Assembly: GCA_949128115.1 (NCBI GenBank)
Contig: OX421968.1
Location: forward strand, 1,674,001-1,738,000
Direction of reading: 5' to 3'
DNA length: 64,000 nt
Origin: Anaspis maculata
Taxonomy: Eukaryota; Arthropoda; Insecta; Coleoptera; Scraptiidae
Numbering within the stretch: position 1 is the stretch's first letter; each line of letters begins with the position of its first letter. A model generated the notes under the pieces. That model saw nothing but the letters and a program-made list of their open reading frames with translations, searched no databases and had not been told where the DNA came from. A program made the position numbers and the translations under genes. Positions 35,490-46,192 of this stretch are shown here, piece by piece.

Positions 35490-37361
35490 CAGGGATAGCA
35501 AAAACGCAGTTTTTTTTTTTTTTCTAAATTGGTGGGTTTATCTGGGGATCTGTGTGTGAAATTTTGGCCAGTTTTCTGATGGATTTTTGCGTGTGTATGG
35601 GTTTTTGATTAAATCCAAGGTGGCTCTTGGTTTTCCAAGTAAATTTTATTCCGTGCCATCCCTGACACACATACCGTTTGTCTTTGACGTTTCCATTAGA
35701 GAACAACATGAGATGTTGCATGTGAATGGTCACCGCACCTAGCCCAGGAACTATCGAGTTTCAGCATGAACTAATTTATGGCCGGTCAAAAATTTCACAA
35801 AACGACAGTGAAGAGTGTCTGCTATAACCACGGTTATAAAATAGTTATTTTCAAGCATCCTCGACTTTTTTCTTAAAGAAAATCATTCTATAGTGAAGTA
35901 TAATGAGTTCTGACACATAATAAACACAATTAATGAAGATCATACTATTAGGTACCTATATGCATTCGCATTCGAGTACTTCCGTGAACTAAGTTGCATT
36001 AATGAAAAACAACATACCTAGTAGCACGGTCAGTAAGGCGTCATCTTATATAACTTGTATTTTATAGCGGCAAAAAACGGTCTCATAGAGATCTGTGCAA
36101 GGAAGATGGAGAGTGCACAATTTTCTTCTATGTGCAAAATTGTTCAATCTATTTGGCAATCATTTAATTAATGAAACAAAACTCTCCTCTCCGCCGATGA
36201 AGGAGTATTTAATACATGAATCTATGTTAACAACAACTACTACTTTTTGCTAAATTTAATCAAAAATTCAAATTTTGGGTGTTTTAGGTATATGTATACA
36301 ATACTTATTTATTTATTTATTTTTTATTTAATTGTCTTATTTTACGAGGCGGCATTCAGCTATAAGCTGCTCTACCATGCAACCTCGATACGGTATACGG
36401 TATACGTTCTACCTTACTCAGCGAGAGCGGTCTTCCAAGAGTGGCTTATCGATTCGAAATGACGCAGGATTTGTTGCAAAATCGTATAAAATCTCAATAA
36501 ATACCGCATTTGAAGACTAGTTGGGAAATTTAAGCTATCCCCGGAAAAAAGCGCGGATACTACACACGGAGCGGACAATAAAAATAAACAAGTCGTTATT
36601 GGATATAACTTCGACAAAGTCTGTGATTTGTTTTTTCTACCACTTTCAAAATTCCCTTTTTGGCCCATATCCATGCATATTAAAACGACAGCAAAATGTC
36701 CACAACAAACAGCAGACGCGTTTGTCCATGTAATAATATACCTCAACAAATCAAAGTAAAAATATTGAAGGACTGTTTGGGTTAATCGGACGGGATTTTT
36801 GAGTCACCAATATGCTTCTTAAAATTAAAAAGCCCTGGCACAACATTATTTTTGATATGTAGAAGTTCGATGAAAATTTTTTTTGTTTCAATGGTGAGTT
36901 GGGATGAAGAACGGAAGGCACGCGTGATTTTTTGTTTTCAACTTTCAATACCAACTAAAAAATTCTTGATCAAGTGGCGAGAGGAGATAGGATAGAATAA
37001 TCTCAAAAAATCGCTCCACCCCTAATTCTTTTGTTTCTGACCGACTATGACATGAATATGACACATTATTGCCAGTTACCTTGAATTTATTTATTTCGGT
37101 TCACATCCAACTGCCTTAATCGAGAATGACTACTTATTTAATTACATCTCAACATCTCTCAAGATCCCCCCAGGGGTTGCCGGCCGCTCCATTTAACCCG
37201 AATTGAAATATAAATACTGGAGACAAAATACGCACGGATCACAAGATCTAATTATTGGGTGGAAAGCATCAGCAACAACATTGAAAACATCATCGGAAAC
37301 CTTCCCCGAAATCATTTCATAGGTCCTTGATGCACATTGACAACATAATAAAAAAACTAAC
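35490..37361. other. Unassigned DNA, presumed intron side of the signal-peptide exon
   Basis: It includes a T-run at 35511-35523 and a (TTTA)n stretch near 36306-36340. ORFs at 36247-36749 on both strands show no known motif. If the exon at 37362 is real, its downstream exons on the minus strand are expected in or beyond this region; none is identified. Confidence 0.3.
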
Positions 37362-37428
37362 CTAAATTATCGGCAGATACCGCGAGTATTCCGGTTAGGA
37401 TAACTGCAAGGACGATCCAGGAAGTCAT
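37362..37428 (-). CDS. First coding exon of a probable secreted or membrane protein (partial)
   Basis: On the minus strand ATG at 37428-37426 opens MTSWIVLAVILTGILAVSAD then N-L. It is a textbook signal peptide: short n-region, hydrophobic WIVLAVILTGILAV core, and VSA just before a likely cleavage site ahead of DN. The frame runs into a donor-like TTTAG/GTTAGT after 67 coding bases and would hit TAG if unspliced, so splicing is implied. A purine at -3 suits translation start. The mature protein cannot be named because no later exon is recognised; exons would lie at lower coordinates. With only 22 codons, chance cannot be excluded, but the combination of start, signal peptide and donor is unusual in this repeat-filled window. 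Confidence 0.5.
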
Positions 37429-37700
37429 TTCAAATCACTTAGGCATCACAAAACACAATGGAAATCATTTTTTTTGTGTCACTTCTCTGTGTCTAGATGG
37501 AAACTGACAAGTCGCTGATGAGCTCGAAAAATGTTGACATTTTCGGAATGGCGTGTTCGAGACGTCGGACGCCACCGTCAACTCGCACTCCGATTTCCTG
37601 ACTCGGCGGTTGTATCAGTACTAAACTGAAATAGCTGAGTTTGCCGTGTGTAGCGAAAGGACCTACCACCAGCGAACGACCGCTCACGAATCCCGACGAA
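37429..37700 (-). promoter_or_regulatory. Candidate 5'UTR and promoter of the 37.4-kb exon
   Basis: The stretch upstream of the exon on the minus strand is richer in CG than its neighbours and contains an arthropod-initiator-like TCAGTTT at 37629-37623. No TATA box is obvious. Assignment depends on the exon being real. Confidence 0.25.
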
Positions 37701-38089
37701 CTTGCTCATTTTAGCTCGGTTTTTACTTGACTACTGAAATGCATTTTTCAATAAATAAACAACGTCGCGGAATCGTCAATATTTCACACCTTCACACCTC
37801 CTTTAACAGCCGGCCATCACCATACACTGCAAAACTGTTGATCACAATCATATCAGAGATGTCTAGCCGGGAGAAGGCTCCTGCTATTCAAATGTATGTA
37901 AATTCTGGCAAATATAATTTACTGCACATCTAATAGTATTGTACATGCACATGCGACAAAACAATATCAAGTATTTTGACCAAGTGAATAAATAATTGGA
38001 TGACATCATGCATCACCTGAAATGATCATTCATTAATAATAATCATAAGCTGATGGGGATTCGGCATCGACAACCGACAGTAAGTATGC
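37701..38089. other. Unassigned DNA
   Basis: The ORF at 37727-37933 is not recognised. Nothing else is supported. Confidence 0.3.
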
Positions 38090-38269
38090 ACAGGGTGATC
38101 CACCGAGAGTTCCCTGTTAGAATTTTTCCGGTTGGAATAAATTGGGGAGGAAGAACAATTTCCGTAACAGTTTTTCACATAGAATCAAATTTGGACATCA
38201 AAATTTTCTTTATCTTGCAGTATACAAATTGTTTGAAAAAAAATCAATTTTCTTTTGGCAACACCCTGT
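38090..38269. mobile_element. Small CAGGGTG-ended MITE
   Basis: ACAGGGTGATCC at the left and AACACCCTGT at the right give an 8-bp inverted end around ~180 bp of non-coding DNA. The same ACAGGGTG terminal word is used by several larger elements between 42 and 49 kb. The inverted part is short, so this call is moderate. Confidence 0.45.
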
Positions 38270-38349
38270 ACATATTCAAGTATTGGAAATGATGCGAACT
38301 TTTTATTATGATCATGGTACGGGTGTTATTTTCAAGCTTCCCACCGCAG

Positions 38350-40416
38350 CACAGTGATCGATTTGCCATTTTTAGGTGGACATTTAGATCAAAAAGTCCT
38401 ATTTTTTAATTCAGAAAACGCATTATGGGATCACAGCTAAATAGTGACTCTGCTCAATCAAGTAAAAATAAGTCTAATTTGTTAACGGGGATCGCAGTTA
38501 CCAAGCATCAAAGTAAGCGTAAGTAAATAATGCGATATTCAAATTTTTCAGCGCTATTTGTCACTTGTGTTCGATTTGCTCTGACAAGTATCGAGAGGTT
38601 TTTCTTAGGGAATTTCTTACTACATCATGGCTACTAGATCTTCAGCTTAGTTTTAAGCTAGATTCCATTTGTTTCTAACATTTCTACACCTATTTTTGGA
38701 ATTTTTTTCCACATCCAAAAAACGTACACTCTTTGTAATCGTAGTTTAAATTTCTTTGGAGTGGAGAAAAAAAAGCCCCCTTTTTTCCAAGCAAAAAATG
38801 ACTTAATATTACTATATACTTCTCTGTCTGTCCAGTGGTACCATTCTCAATGTGCGCAAACCTGCGGAAGTCACATTTTTAAATTATTCTTGTCGCCAGG
38901 TATCCAGCTGGGAGTGACGCGAATGTAATCGTTTGAATTTCTTTAACGCGGAGGTCTTCTTTCTTAGTCAAATGTCATAGATGTGAGAAAGCAGATGGTC
39001 AATTTCGTTGTATCAAGAAGATCAGATATTTCGGAAGAGGAAATTATTGCCACTATTTCACTGTTCTCCTACAAAACTCTGACACGGTGAGAAACAAGTG
39101 GAAGAAAAAAAGAGACCTTTTTGAAACAAAGTAGAGATTGGCTTGGAAAAGAAATCTATGGAACAGAACCAGATGCAGTGTCTGATCAAGAACAGCTTGT
39201 TGCTCCACCACCCATTAGACGCCAACGTGATGCCACTAAAGTCACTGAAGAATTTGATGCGTCTTGTTCCGAATACAAAAGTAAGGCGTACAAAAAATTT
39301 GGTGGCGAATCAGAGTGCTAAAGAGCTCGCATTTGTAGCTCAAACAAGCTTCATTTTCAACTTCACCCTCGACTTCACCATTTGAATCCGGTCGCATAGG
39401 GTTTTGTATTCTCAACTGAAAAACCCTCAGGAAATTGGGAAAAGAAATTGTTGTTAAATGTTCAAAAGCCAGTTCTTGTTCAAATAAAAGCTGAAAATCT
39501 GTTAGCGGGATAGAAAGTTTGAGCTTTGCAGTTTCTCCAGGGCGGAAAACTCGTCAACCGTTAGCCCTATTTTCAAAATTTTCCTACCAAAAATGGATTC
39601 AATCTTCTCATGAACTCTCAATCGCATCATGTCTATATCTGAAATGAATTTTCGTGAGGCTCAACAACACAGGTCGAAGTTAGCGTTGCAGTTTTTTTTT
39701 AATTTATGAAATTTGCAATTTATCGTATTGAAAAAATCACCGCCGGAGAACCGAAGCCGTGTCGGATTGGGAAGTGAGCCTAAGCGACGCCCAATGCAAC
39801 CTACTTTCGATATCAGTCACATTTTTTTCGAAAAATGTCGTCTCACCTGCAGGAAATGTCGCTCGAGGTTTAGTCCGGCACCAAACGTCAGAATTCCCGG
39901 CCAAAACCCGCGCAAACAACCGTCCCAACTGATATAGACCAGGGAAAATTTTGAAAATTCGCAGCGCCCGTCTGGGAAATGATGAAAAACTTCAACCAGA
40001 CTTCATTTTGTTATTTCGTGATAGTGCTCCCTGCTGAATTTGACTCGAACACATCGGGTAGTTTTTGAGTTTTAAAATGTCGAATTTTAAACTTTTTCAT
40101 TTTTTAATTTTTGACAGGTGACAGATGGAAAAATATTTTCAACTGTTTTGAATACAGTTTTTCAAGGGCTTGCAAATTGCAAGTAGATCGGATCAACGGT
40201 TCGGCAGCTATCATATGTCAGAACCTATCCCTTGCATCATCACTTAACTTTCCCTTCCGCATGAGGGGACGGGTTGGGAAGGTAATAACGATTGAAAAGT
40301 TGTTCAAGAACTTCGAAGATCATAATTTATAAAAAAGAAGTGGACTAGAACAATTTTGGATTATTTTTGATCAAAATTATAAATGTCCCCCTAAAAATGG
40401 CAAATCGATCACTGTG
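38350..40416. mobile_element. Transib-like DNA transposon (RSS-type termini)
   Basis: The left end CACAGTGATCGATTTGCCAT matches the right end (read on minus) base for base, and 36 of 37 positions agree through TTTTAGGKGGACATTTA. Both sides are flanked by CGCAG: 38345-38349 and 40417-40421. A 5-bp, CG-starting target duplication together with ends beginning CACAGTG is the hallmark of the Transib superfamily. Its termini resemble V(D)J recombination heptamers, and its transposase is related to the RAG1 core. The 2.07-kb interior has no intact transposase and no RAG1-core motif that I can recognise. It is therefore non-autonomous or badly decayed; the superfamily call rests on ends and duplication only. 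Confidence 0.65.
38990..39321 (+). pseudogene. Unrecognised coding relic inside the Transib-like element
   Basis: Two frames give protein-like text: SDISEEEIIATISLFSYKTL up to a TGA near 39089, then after a shift FLKQSRDWLGKEIYGTEPDA continuing to KKFGGESEC at 39321. The composition (acidic, helical, few low-complexity runs) looks like old coding sequence. I cannot assign it to a transposase or host family. It may be the N-terminal part of the element's own lost protein or a captured fragment. Confidence 0.3.
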
Positions 40417-40434
40417 CGCAGGTTCTTTGGCAAC

Positions 40435-41130
40435 ATTTTTGTTCCAAGTGATACACCTAGGATACGTTTTGCTAAATTTTTATCTTTAACCCATTTGCCC
40501 CCACCCAACAGTGGCGTAACTAGAGGGGGGGTTTCGGGGTCACCCCCCCCCCATTGGCCATTGAATTTCCTGGAAAATTTTCAAATGCGGCGCTTTTTTG
40601 TCCGTTTTGCTTGCTTTCTCGCATATTTTTCAGTCGTGACCCCCCCCCCCCCCATTGGACACTTCTAGTTACGCCACTGCCACCCTACCCTACTTCCAAA
40701 TTTCAAATAGCGGAAAGTTGTCCCCTCAATAACTCCCAATTCTTGAGAATGATTTCCTAGCAAAAGCAGGTCGATTTTCAATTCGAAAAGGACATCCTAA
40801 ACATGCATTGCCACATTTTTATCTTCAACCCCGTCTTTACCCGACCCTACTTGAAAAGGATTAGGGGATAGGTTTGAAATTTTTGAAAATATGTTTGGCA
40901 GAAAGAGAACTTTTTCACCTTCAATTTGATGTACCACAAGATAGATAATGCTATTCAAAGTTTTGAAGTAGGGTGGGGTGGGGGCAAAGGATTTGAAGAT
41001 AAAAATTCGGCAAAACGTGTCCTAGAGGTCCTCCTTGAGATAAAAATCGAAAAATTTCGGTGTTTTCCTGGAAAAAAATTTGGGGCAAAAAAACTAAGGT
41101 GGGAAGTTTAAAAATGAACACCCTCTCTAT
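40435..41130. mobile_element. Foldback with a MITE in its left arm
   Basis: The left arm (CCTAGGATACGTTTTGCTAA, then TTTTTATCTT and GCCCCCACCC) is mirrored by the right arm near 40960-41040 (AGTAGGGTGGGGTGGGGGCA, then AAGATAAAAATTCGGC). It belongs to the same general family as 42598-43450, which has ACATTGGCCAATTTCTACCT and CACCCCCACC in the same order. The outermost ends are not sharply defined. Confidence 0.6.
40509..40679. mobile_element. hAT-type MITE, TIR CAGTGGCGTAACTAGA
   Basis: CAGTGGCGTAACTAGA and its mirror TTCTAGTTACGCCACTG bound 171 bp containing poly-G and poly-C runs. Flanks CCACCCAA (40501-40508) and CCACCCTA (40680-40687) give an 8-bp duplication with one mismatch, as expected for hAT. 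The uninterrupted right arm of the surrounding foldback shows the empty site. Confidence 0.8.
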
Positions 41131-42597
41131 GATCATAATAGCACGGAAGAGAAAACAGTGCAAAAAAAATCTACACTTATGGAAAGAAACTTATAAAATG
41201 GCCATTGAACTAGCTAAGTCAATTTTAAAAATACCTCTTTCTCCATTTTGAATCTGGAGCCTGGAGCATGGTAACGCCGAAACTGTAAAAGAAAAATCAT
41301 GTCTCTTATCTTTTCCTCATTCATGGTATGTCACGGTCAGTCCTTCACTGTGAATCGCCAACCTAATGCGGTTTTCAATTTGGCCTAAAAAAGGTGGCGA
41401 CGCCTGTCAACGCTTTTTCGGTTTCGGGGTATTTTTCTATTCGAATTTTAATGGGTTTAGTTTGAGAAGTGTGGTTAGCAAAGTTTGTTTTATTACCTCG
41501 CAAGTTAAACGTTATCAAGGGTGTATTAGGAAATGACTCTCTCTTTAATTGCTAGCCTACCCTTTTCAGAGAGGTTATTGATTGAAAAGCGGCGAGCACC
41601 GCGCGTTATCAACTTTGAAGAGTGTGATTATCTAGTGAATTTTCAAAGATGAGGTATATTATATTGTATATAAAAGGATCCCGACAAGTTAGTATATATC
41701 CAGCGGTTGTTTGTAGTGTAAATAAAAGAGGACAAAAACCAAATAAATGGAAACAATTCCACCAGCATCAGCAGTCCATTGAACATGGGGTGGGCAGGTT
41801 TAATCCATTAATAATGGTGTGAGTACACACATAAATTTATGTTCGTCCTTATTTCCTGCCAGGGTGAATGACGTAAAAGTCGGACGTATATCGGCTGACT
41901 ATTTCTGTTTATATGCGATACGTGATTTAACTCTCTACTGCATTGAATTTCTCAATACGGGGATCAAGAGAGATTTCCTTAAACCTCTTTTCCCCAATCT
42001 CTTAGTTCTTTCGCCCGATACTCAATGATTATTTTCACGCTCGAGCTCGACGGCCATCGGCTGCATCAGTATGTAGTAGCGCATTCGCCACTATTGTCTA
42101 TATACAGGCTGTTTGCAAACTTGGGGTAGAAAATAGAACCGAAGTTACGTAAATTCCCCAAAAGTATCAGAAAAATGTTGAAAAAAATTTAGGGTTCTTA
42201 TTTTTGAAAATATGGAGGGTCAAACGGTGGTCCTTCGACCCCCTGTATTTTCGTTATTTCGAAATATTGTAGTAGACTGTTTTCAACAAACCAAAAAACA
42301 ATATTTTTGAACCTTTAAATGCGTTTCTTGATTTTATTTACTATACAGGGTGAGTCGTATATCTTGAAAATCCAGTTTTCTTCAAAAATGCATGCAGAAA
42401 ATTTCATATGAGAAGTATTATTTTTCAACTGTGCTTTAAGTATAACAGTCTACCAACACATTTTAGGACATACTCCATAGAAATATTCTTCAAGTTATTT
42501 TTTATTTGTACATAATTTTCTTTCTACGACAAGTAGTACATTATAAGATAATGTGGAAATCTTCAAACATGCAATACATATTGAAATACATTATACA
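41131..42597. other. Unassigned DNA with CAGGGTG / CAGGCTG ends
   Basis: TACAGGCTGTTTGCAAACTT near 42105 leads into a block (ATGGAGGGTCAAACGGTGGT, CCTTCGACC) related to the arms of the element at 43902-46875. TACAGGGTGAGTCG near 42353 is another end of the same type. These are fragments of mariner-like or foldback elements. The ORFs at 41819-42028 and elsewhere are not recognised. Confidence 0.4.
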
Positions 42598-43450
42598 TAC
42601 AGGGTGGCCCAACGAAAACAGAACAGAGGGGTTTTCGGGCATTTCACTTCATTTTTTTGAAAAAAGCTCGGACAGGTCGATTTTGATACCAGGGGGGACA
42701 TCTGAAACATACATTGGCCAATTTCTACCTTTAGTCCCCTCACCCCCACCCACCCCAACTTCGAAGTTTCATATGACACCACCCACCTTGCGATACATCA
42801 AATCATAGAGAATTAAATTCTCTTTCTGAATAAAATATTTCTATAACTTCCAACTCCACTCCCCTTCTTTCTAAAATTGTCTGAGTTTCCAATGTAATAT
42901 TCTTGACCTCTTAATTCTCATCAGTAGGTACAGTCAACGTCATCCTGCACAGCATCGAGGGAGAAAATTTTCTGTGTAAAAAGTGCCACCTAAATTCACC
43001 TCTTCACTTCCCCACCCCAACTTCAAAATCTAAAATGACACTTCCTACTTTGTGATACATCAAATTGAAGGGAATTGAATTCTCTTCGTGAATAAAATAT
43101 TTTCAGAATTTTCAAAAAGCAATTTCCCCCCTAAAATACTCAGAATGTTCAATTTATTTGGGAAGATGGATGTGATGGGATTTGGGGGGCTGGGGTTGAA
43201 AATTTTGAAAATATTTTTTTCAGAAAGGTAATTTGATTCTCTTTGATTTGATGTTGCAAAGTAGATGGTGTCATTCGAAATTCTGAAGTTGAGGTGGGTA
43301 GGGGCGAGGGGGCTGAAGATAGGAATCTGCTAATGTATGTTTCAGATGGCCCCCTAGATATAAAAGTCGACCTGTCTGAGCTTCTTCCAAAAAAAATGAG
43401 GTGAAATGTCCGAAAACCCCTCTGTTCTGTTTTCGTTGGGCCATCCTGTA
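42598..43450. mobile_element. Foldback, family TACAGGGTGGCCCAACGAAA, full copy
   Basis: TACAGGGTGGCCCAACGAAA at 42598 and its near-mirror TTTCGTTGGGCCATCCTGTA ending at 43450. The arms run through ACAGAACAGAGGGGTTTTCG, CGGACAGGTCGA and the CCCCACC block over most of the 853 bp. The terminal TA fits a TA duplication. No coding region. A partial third copy is at 47048. Confidence 0.8.
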
Positions 43451-43901
43451 TAAGTAATATTTACTTACTTATAGTGCTGCAAAATCATTGCTATTGTATT
43501 TTATGCGCCAACAGAAGCAGCCATTTTACCATGGTCCAAGTTAAAAAATTTCAATTCTGATAATTTCGCAATGCGCCGCGGAAGAAAAGTACCGAGAAAA
43601 TTTTTTGCCGAGAAGGAAGGCCCCGCGCTGTAAAAATGTCTGATGTATGCAAATCCTTAATTCGCCGAAGCTGATTATGGATTCGCGAACTAAGCCAAGA
43701 GAACTTTATAATTTCCAGCTTTTTAAATAATTCATCTTGTCTCCTCTAAAATGATGATTCAGAAATTGGCGTAAGCGCATTTTGAATTCAATATAATGGA
43801 GGACATTTTGTCTTCTTAATTTTCACATCGAGTCTCACATATTTATGTATGTGAATCATATTTTCGTGATCGGTCTATTAAATACATAGAGTAGAAACAA
43901 A
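43451..43901. other. Unassigned DNA
   Basis: Nothing is recognised in this 450-bp spacer. Confidence 0.3.
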
Positions 43902-44177
43902 TACAGGGTGATTCAAAAGTGTGGGACTATCTAGAAGGTGCGTAATATGGAGTTGTAGTAGAGTGCTAGAAAGTTGTTAAAAAATGCTATGTCTTCCAAT
44001 TTTGAAGTTATGGAGGGCCAAAAAATGGTCCTTCGATTGCTTCTATTTTCGTTGGTTAAAAAGGTTTTAGGGCTAGATTTCAAGTCGGAAATCCGCCCGC
44101 GCAAATGTGGCTCAAGTCCGGTGAATAACACAATCCGACGCTATGATTGGGTTATCGATGCCGTGATGAGTGGGGCA

Positions 44178-44369
44178 ATAGGCCATCCACAATGATGTTA
44201 ATGTTAACGTAACGTTATCGGCATGGTAATGTTAGCATTCAAAGCAATGAATTTCAAATGGTGACGTTCACAATCATGTTAGTGGCAGTGATTTACCATT
44301 GAAACTTGTTGCTTCGAAATGCTAACATTACCATTGCCGATAACATTAACATCATTGTGGATTGCCTAT
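44178..44369. mobile_element. 192-bp palindromic MITE
   Basis: ATAGGCCATCCACAATGATG at the left is mirrored by the right end (CATCATTGTGGATTGCCTAT). Both arms contain AATGTTA(A/T)CG and GGTAATGTTAGCATT. Non-coding centre. Confidence 0.75.
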
Positions 44370-44487
44370 AAGTTGCGCCACTAACTTGAAATTCAGCCCT
44401 TAGTAAACTGTTTCTGGAAAAATAATGACTACGAAAAATCAACCTCTGAATCTGTATTGGATTTTTCTTTTCCATACAGGGTGAGTC

Positions 44488-44935
44488 ATGAACTACAATA
44501 ATTTAGTTTTCCTAAAAAAAACAGAAGCGCTCCGAGACCGGGGATTTGAGACTCACGAGGAGGTGCACTGCGTGGCAGATGGAGGAGGCCATCGGGGGCT
44601 AGATATCATTGCCATCGACAAAAAAAAAGAACCATTCATCTTGGATCCAACCATCCGTTTCGAAAACGGAATAGACCGGCAGTTAGGCAAGCAGTTCACC
44701 AAGAAAAATGCGATATTTATGACGCAACAATTACTTGCCTTAAAGAAAAACACAATTTGAAAAAAGTGAAATGTATAGGTTTAATAGGTACGCGAGGTAC
44801 AATCCCTAAGTTTTTTATTGATTTTTTTTTTTGTAAATTGTTTAGAATCCCTAGCTCTTTTGCAAAGGATATCGCCGCCATATCGGTGTTACGTGATTCT
44901 GTTCCTATTTTACAAAATCATCTTTACCAGAACTA
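44488..44935 (+). pseudogene. C-terminal domain of a retroelement polyprotein (nuclease-like), fragment
   Basis: The frame 44488-44760 reads EVHCVADGGGHRGLDIIAID, then KKEPFILDPTIRFENG, and stops; after a shift, IGLIGTRGTIPKFFIDF and VLRDSVPILQNHLY follow. The order H-R-x-x-D-I(x)n-DPTIRFE, G-x-RG-x-IP and VL..S..IL.NHLY is one I know from C-terminal parts of insect retroelement polyproteins downstream of the reverse transcriptase. The HRGLDII..D..DPT part is reminiscent of a PD-(D/E)xK-like nuclease, which is an inference. A frameshift breaks it, and it abuts an unrelated reverse-transcriptase fragment that begins near 44934. Confidence 0.5.
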
Positions 44936-46192
44936 TGACTTAGCCCAGAATTCCTTGAAAAAAAGAAACGGCAAGAACAGAAAATCCAAAATCCCGACAA
45001 AAAGCAAAACAACAAGATAAATAGACCAATCACAAAAGAAAAACTTGAACAAGCATTGAAAACCTGCCGAAACTCTGCTCCTGGACCAGATGACATTCCA
45101 TTTTCTTTCTTAAAACACCTTCCTAAAACAGCAACCGAAAAATTGCTGAAACTTTACAACATTATATGGCAAAAACAAGTATATCCGAACCGAAGACCTG
45201 GAGAGAATCTATTGTTCTACCAATCCACAAACCAGGGAAATCGAAGCTGATCCGAACGGATATCGACCCATATCTTTGACGTGCACACTATCCAAACTAT
45301 TAGAGAAAATAAATAAATTAAAATGAATAAAAGATTACCACAACACATGATGGACGAAAACAACCTATTAGCGGAAATTCAAAATGGCTTCAGACCTAAC
45401 CATTCCAGCTTGGACAGTCTTTTCAAGCTTCAAAACGAAGTAATAGAAGCATTCCAAAACAATCAGGAGCTTATAGCTGTTTACTTTGACATTGAAAAGG
45501 CCTTTTGACACCACCTGGAAACACAAAATCGTTGCAACACTCGCCAAATGGAATCTCGGAGGCAACTTGTTTGCCTCTATCGAGAATTTCCTTCACAAAA
45601 GAATGTTAAAAGAAGGAATTAACAGAAAATTTTCCAGATCCTATCGACTTGAAAATGGAGTCCCTCAAGGATCCGTCATCAGTGGTTAGCTTTTCTTGAA
45701 GGCGATAAACGACGACAGCACACGAATCAAAGCTCCGGTTCAAGCCTCACTTTTCGCCGACGATCTAGTAGTCTTCAATCGTGGAAAAAACATCAAATCA
45801 GTCTACAACGCAATTCAAAAAACACTCAATGACATAGTCGACTGGTCCGAAGAAGTGGGTTTCAACAAAGACGAAAGTCATGCGTTTCTCTCGGCGAAGA
45901 ACTCAACAACATCTCTCAACTGTGAAAATGAAGGATGTTACACTGCCAATAGTCCAAACGCACAACTTCCTAGGCCTCACCTTCGACTCGAGGTTGAATT
46001 GGAAAACACACATGAAACAACTGAAAACAGACTGCCTCAAAAAGCTGACCATTATGAAATCTATTTCAAGTCATCATTGGGGACCCCAGACAGTTCGAGA
46101 CTCATTTAGGAAAGCCTGGGACTTCACAAGTCCCCAAAGAAAGAAGTCGAGTTGTAAGGGAGTTGAAATACAGAATCTTGTCGGCCGGTAAT
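44934..46192 (+). pseudogene. Jockey-like non-LTR reverse transcriptase, frameshifted
   Basis: The blocks come in canonical order: INRPITKEKLEQAL, NSAPGPDDIPFSFLKHLP, DPNGYRPISLTCTLSKLLEK, NGFRPNHSSLDSLFKLQNEV, AVYFDIEKAF (palm motif A), YRLENGVPQGSVISG (motif B), SLFADDLVVF (the FADD catalytic motif C), and HNFLGLTFDSRLNWKTH (thumb). It is the polymerase domain of a Jockey-clade LINE that copies its RNA at a nicked target. At least four frame changes break it, and a stop follows the VISG motif. The N-terminal endonuclease and C-terminal tail are missing. It is therefore an internal fragment, not an active gene. Confidence 0.85.

Noticed and set aside
36414..36749. 111-codon minus ORF as a downstream exon of the 37.4-kb gene
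   Set aside because: There is no convincing acceptor at its start and no protein-like pattern, and an overlapping plus-strand ORF is equally open.
39737..39937. Overlapping ORFs in the Transib-like interior as transposase
   Set aside because: No DDE or RAG1-core motif is visible and both strands are open over the same bases.
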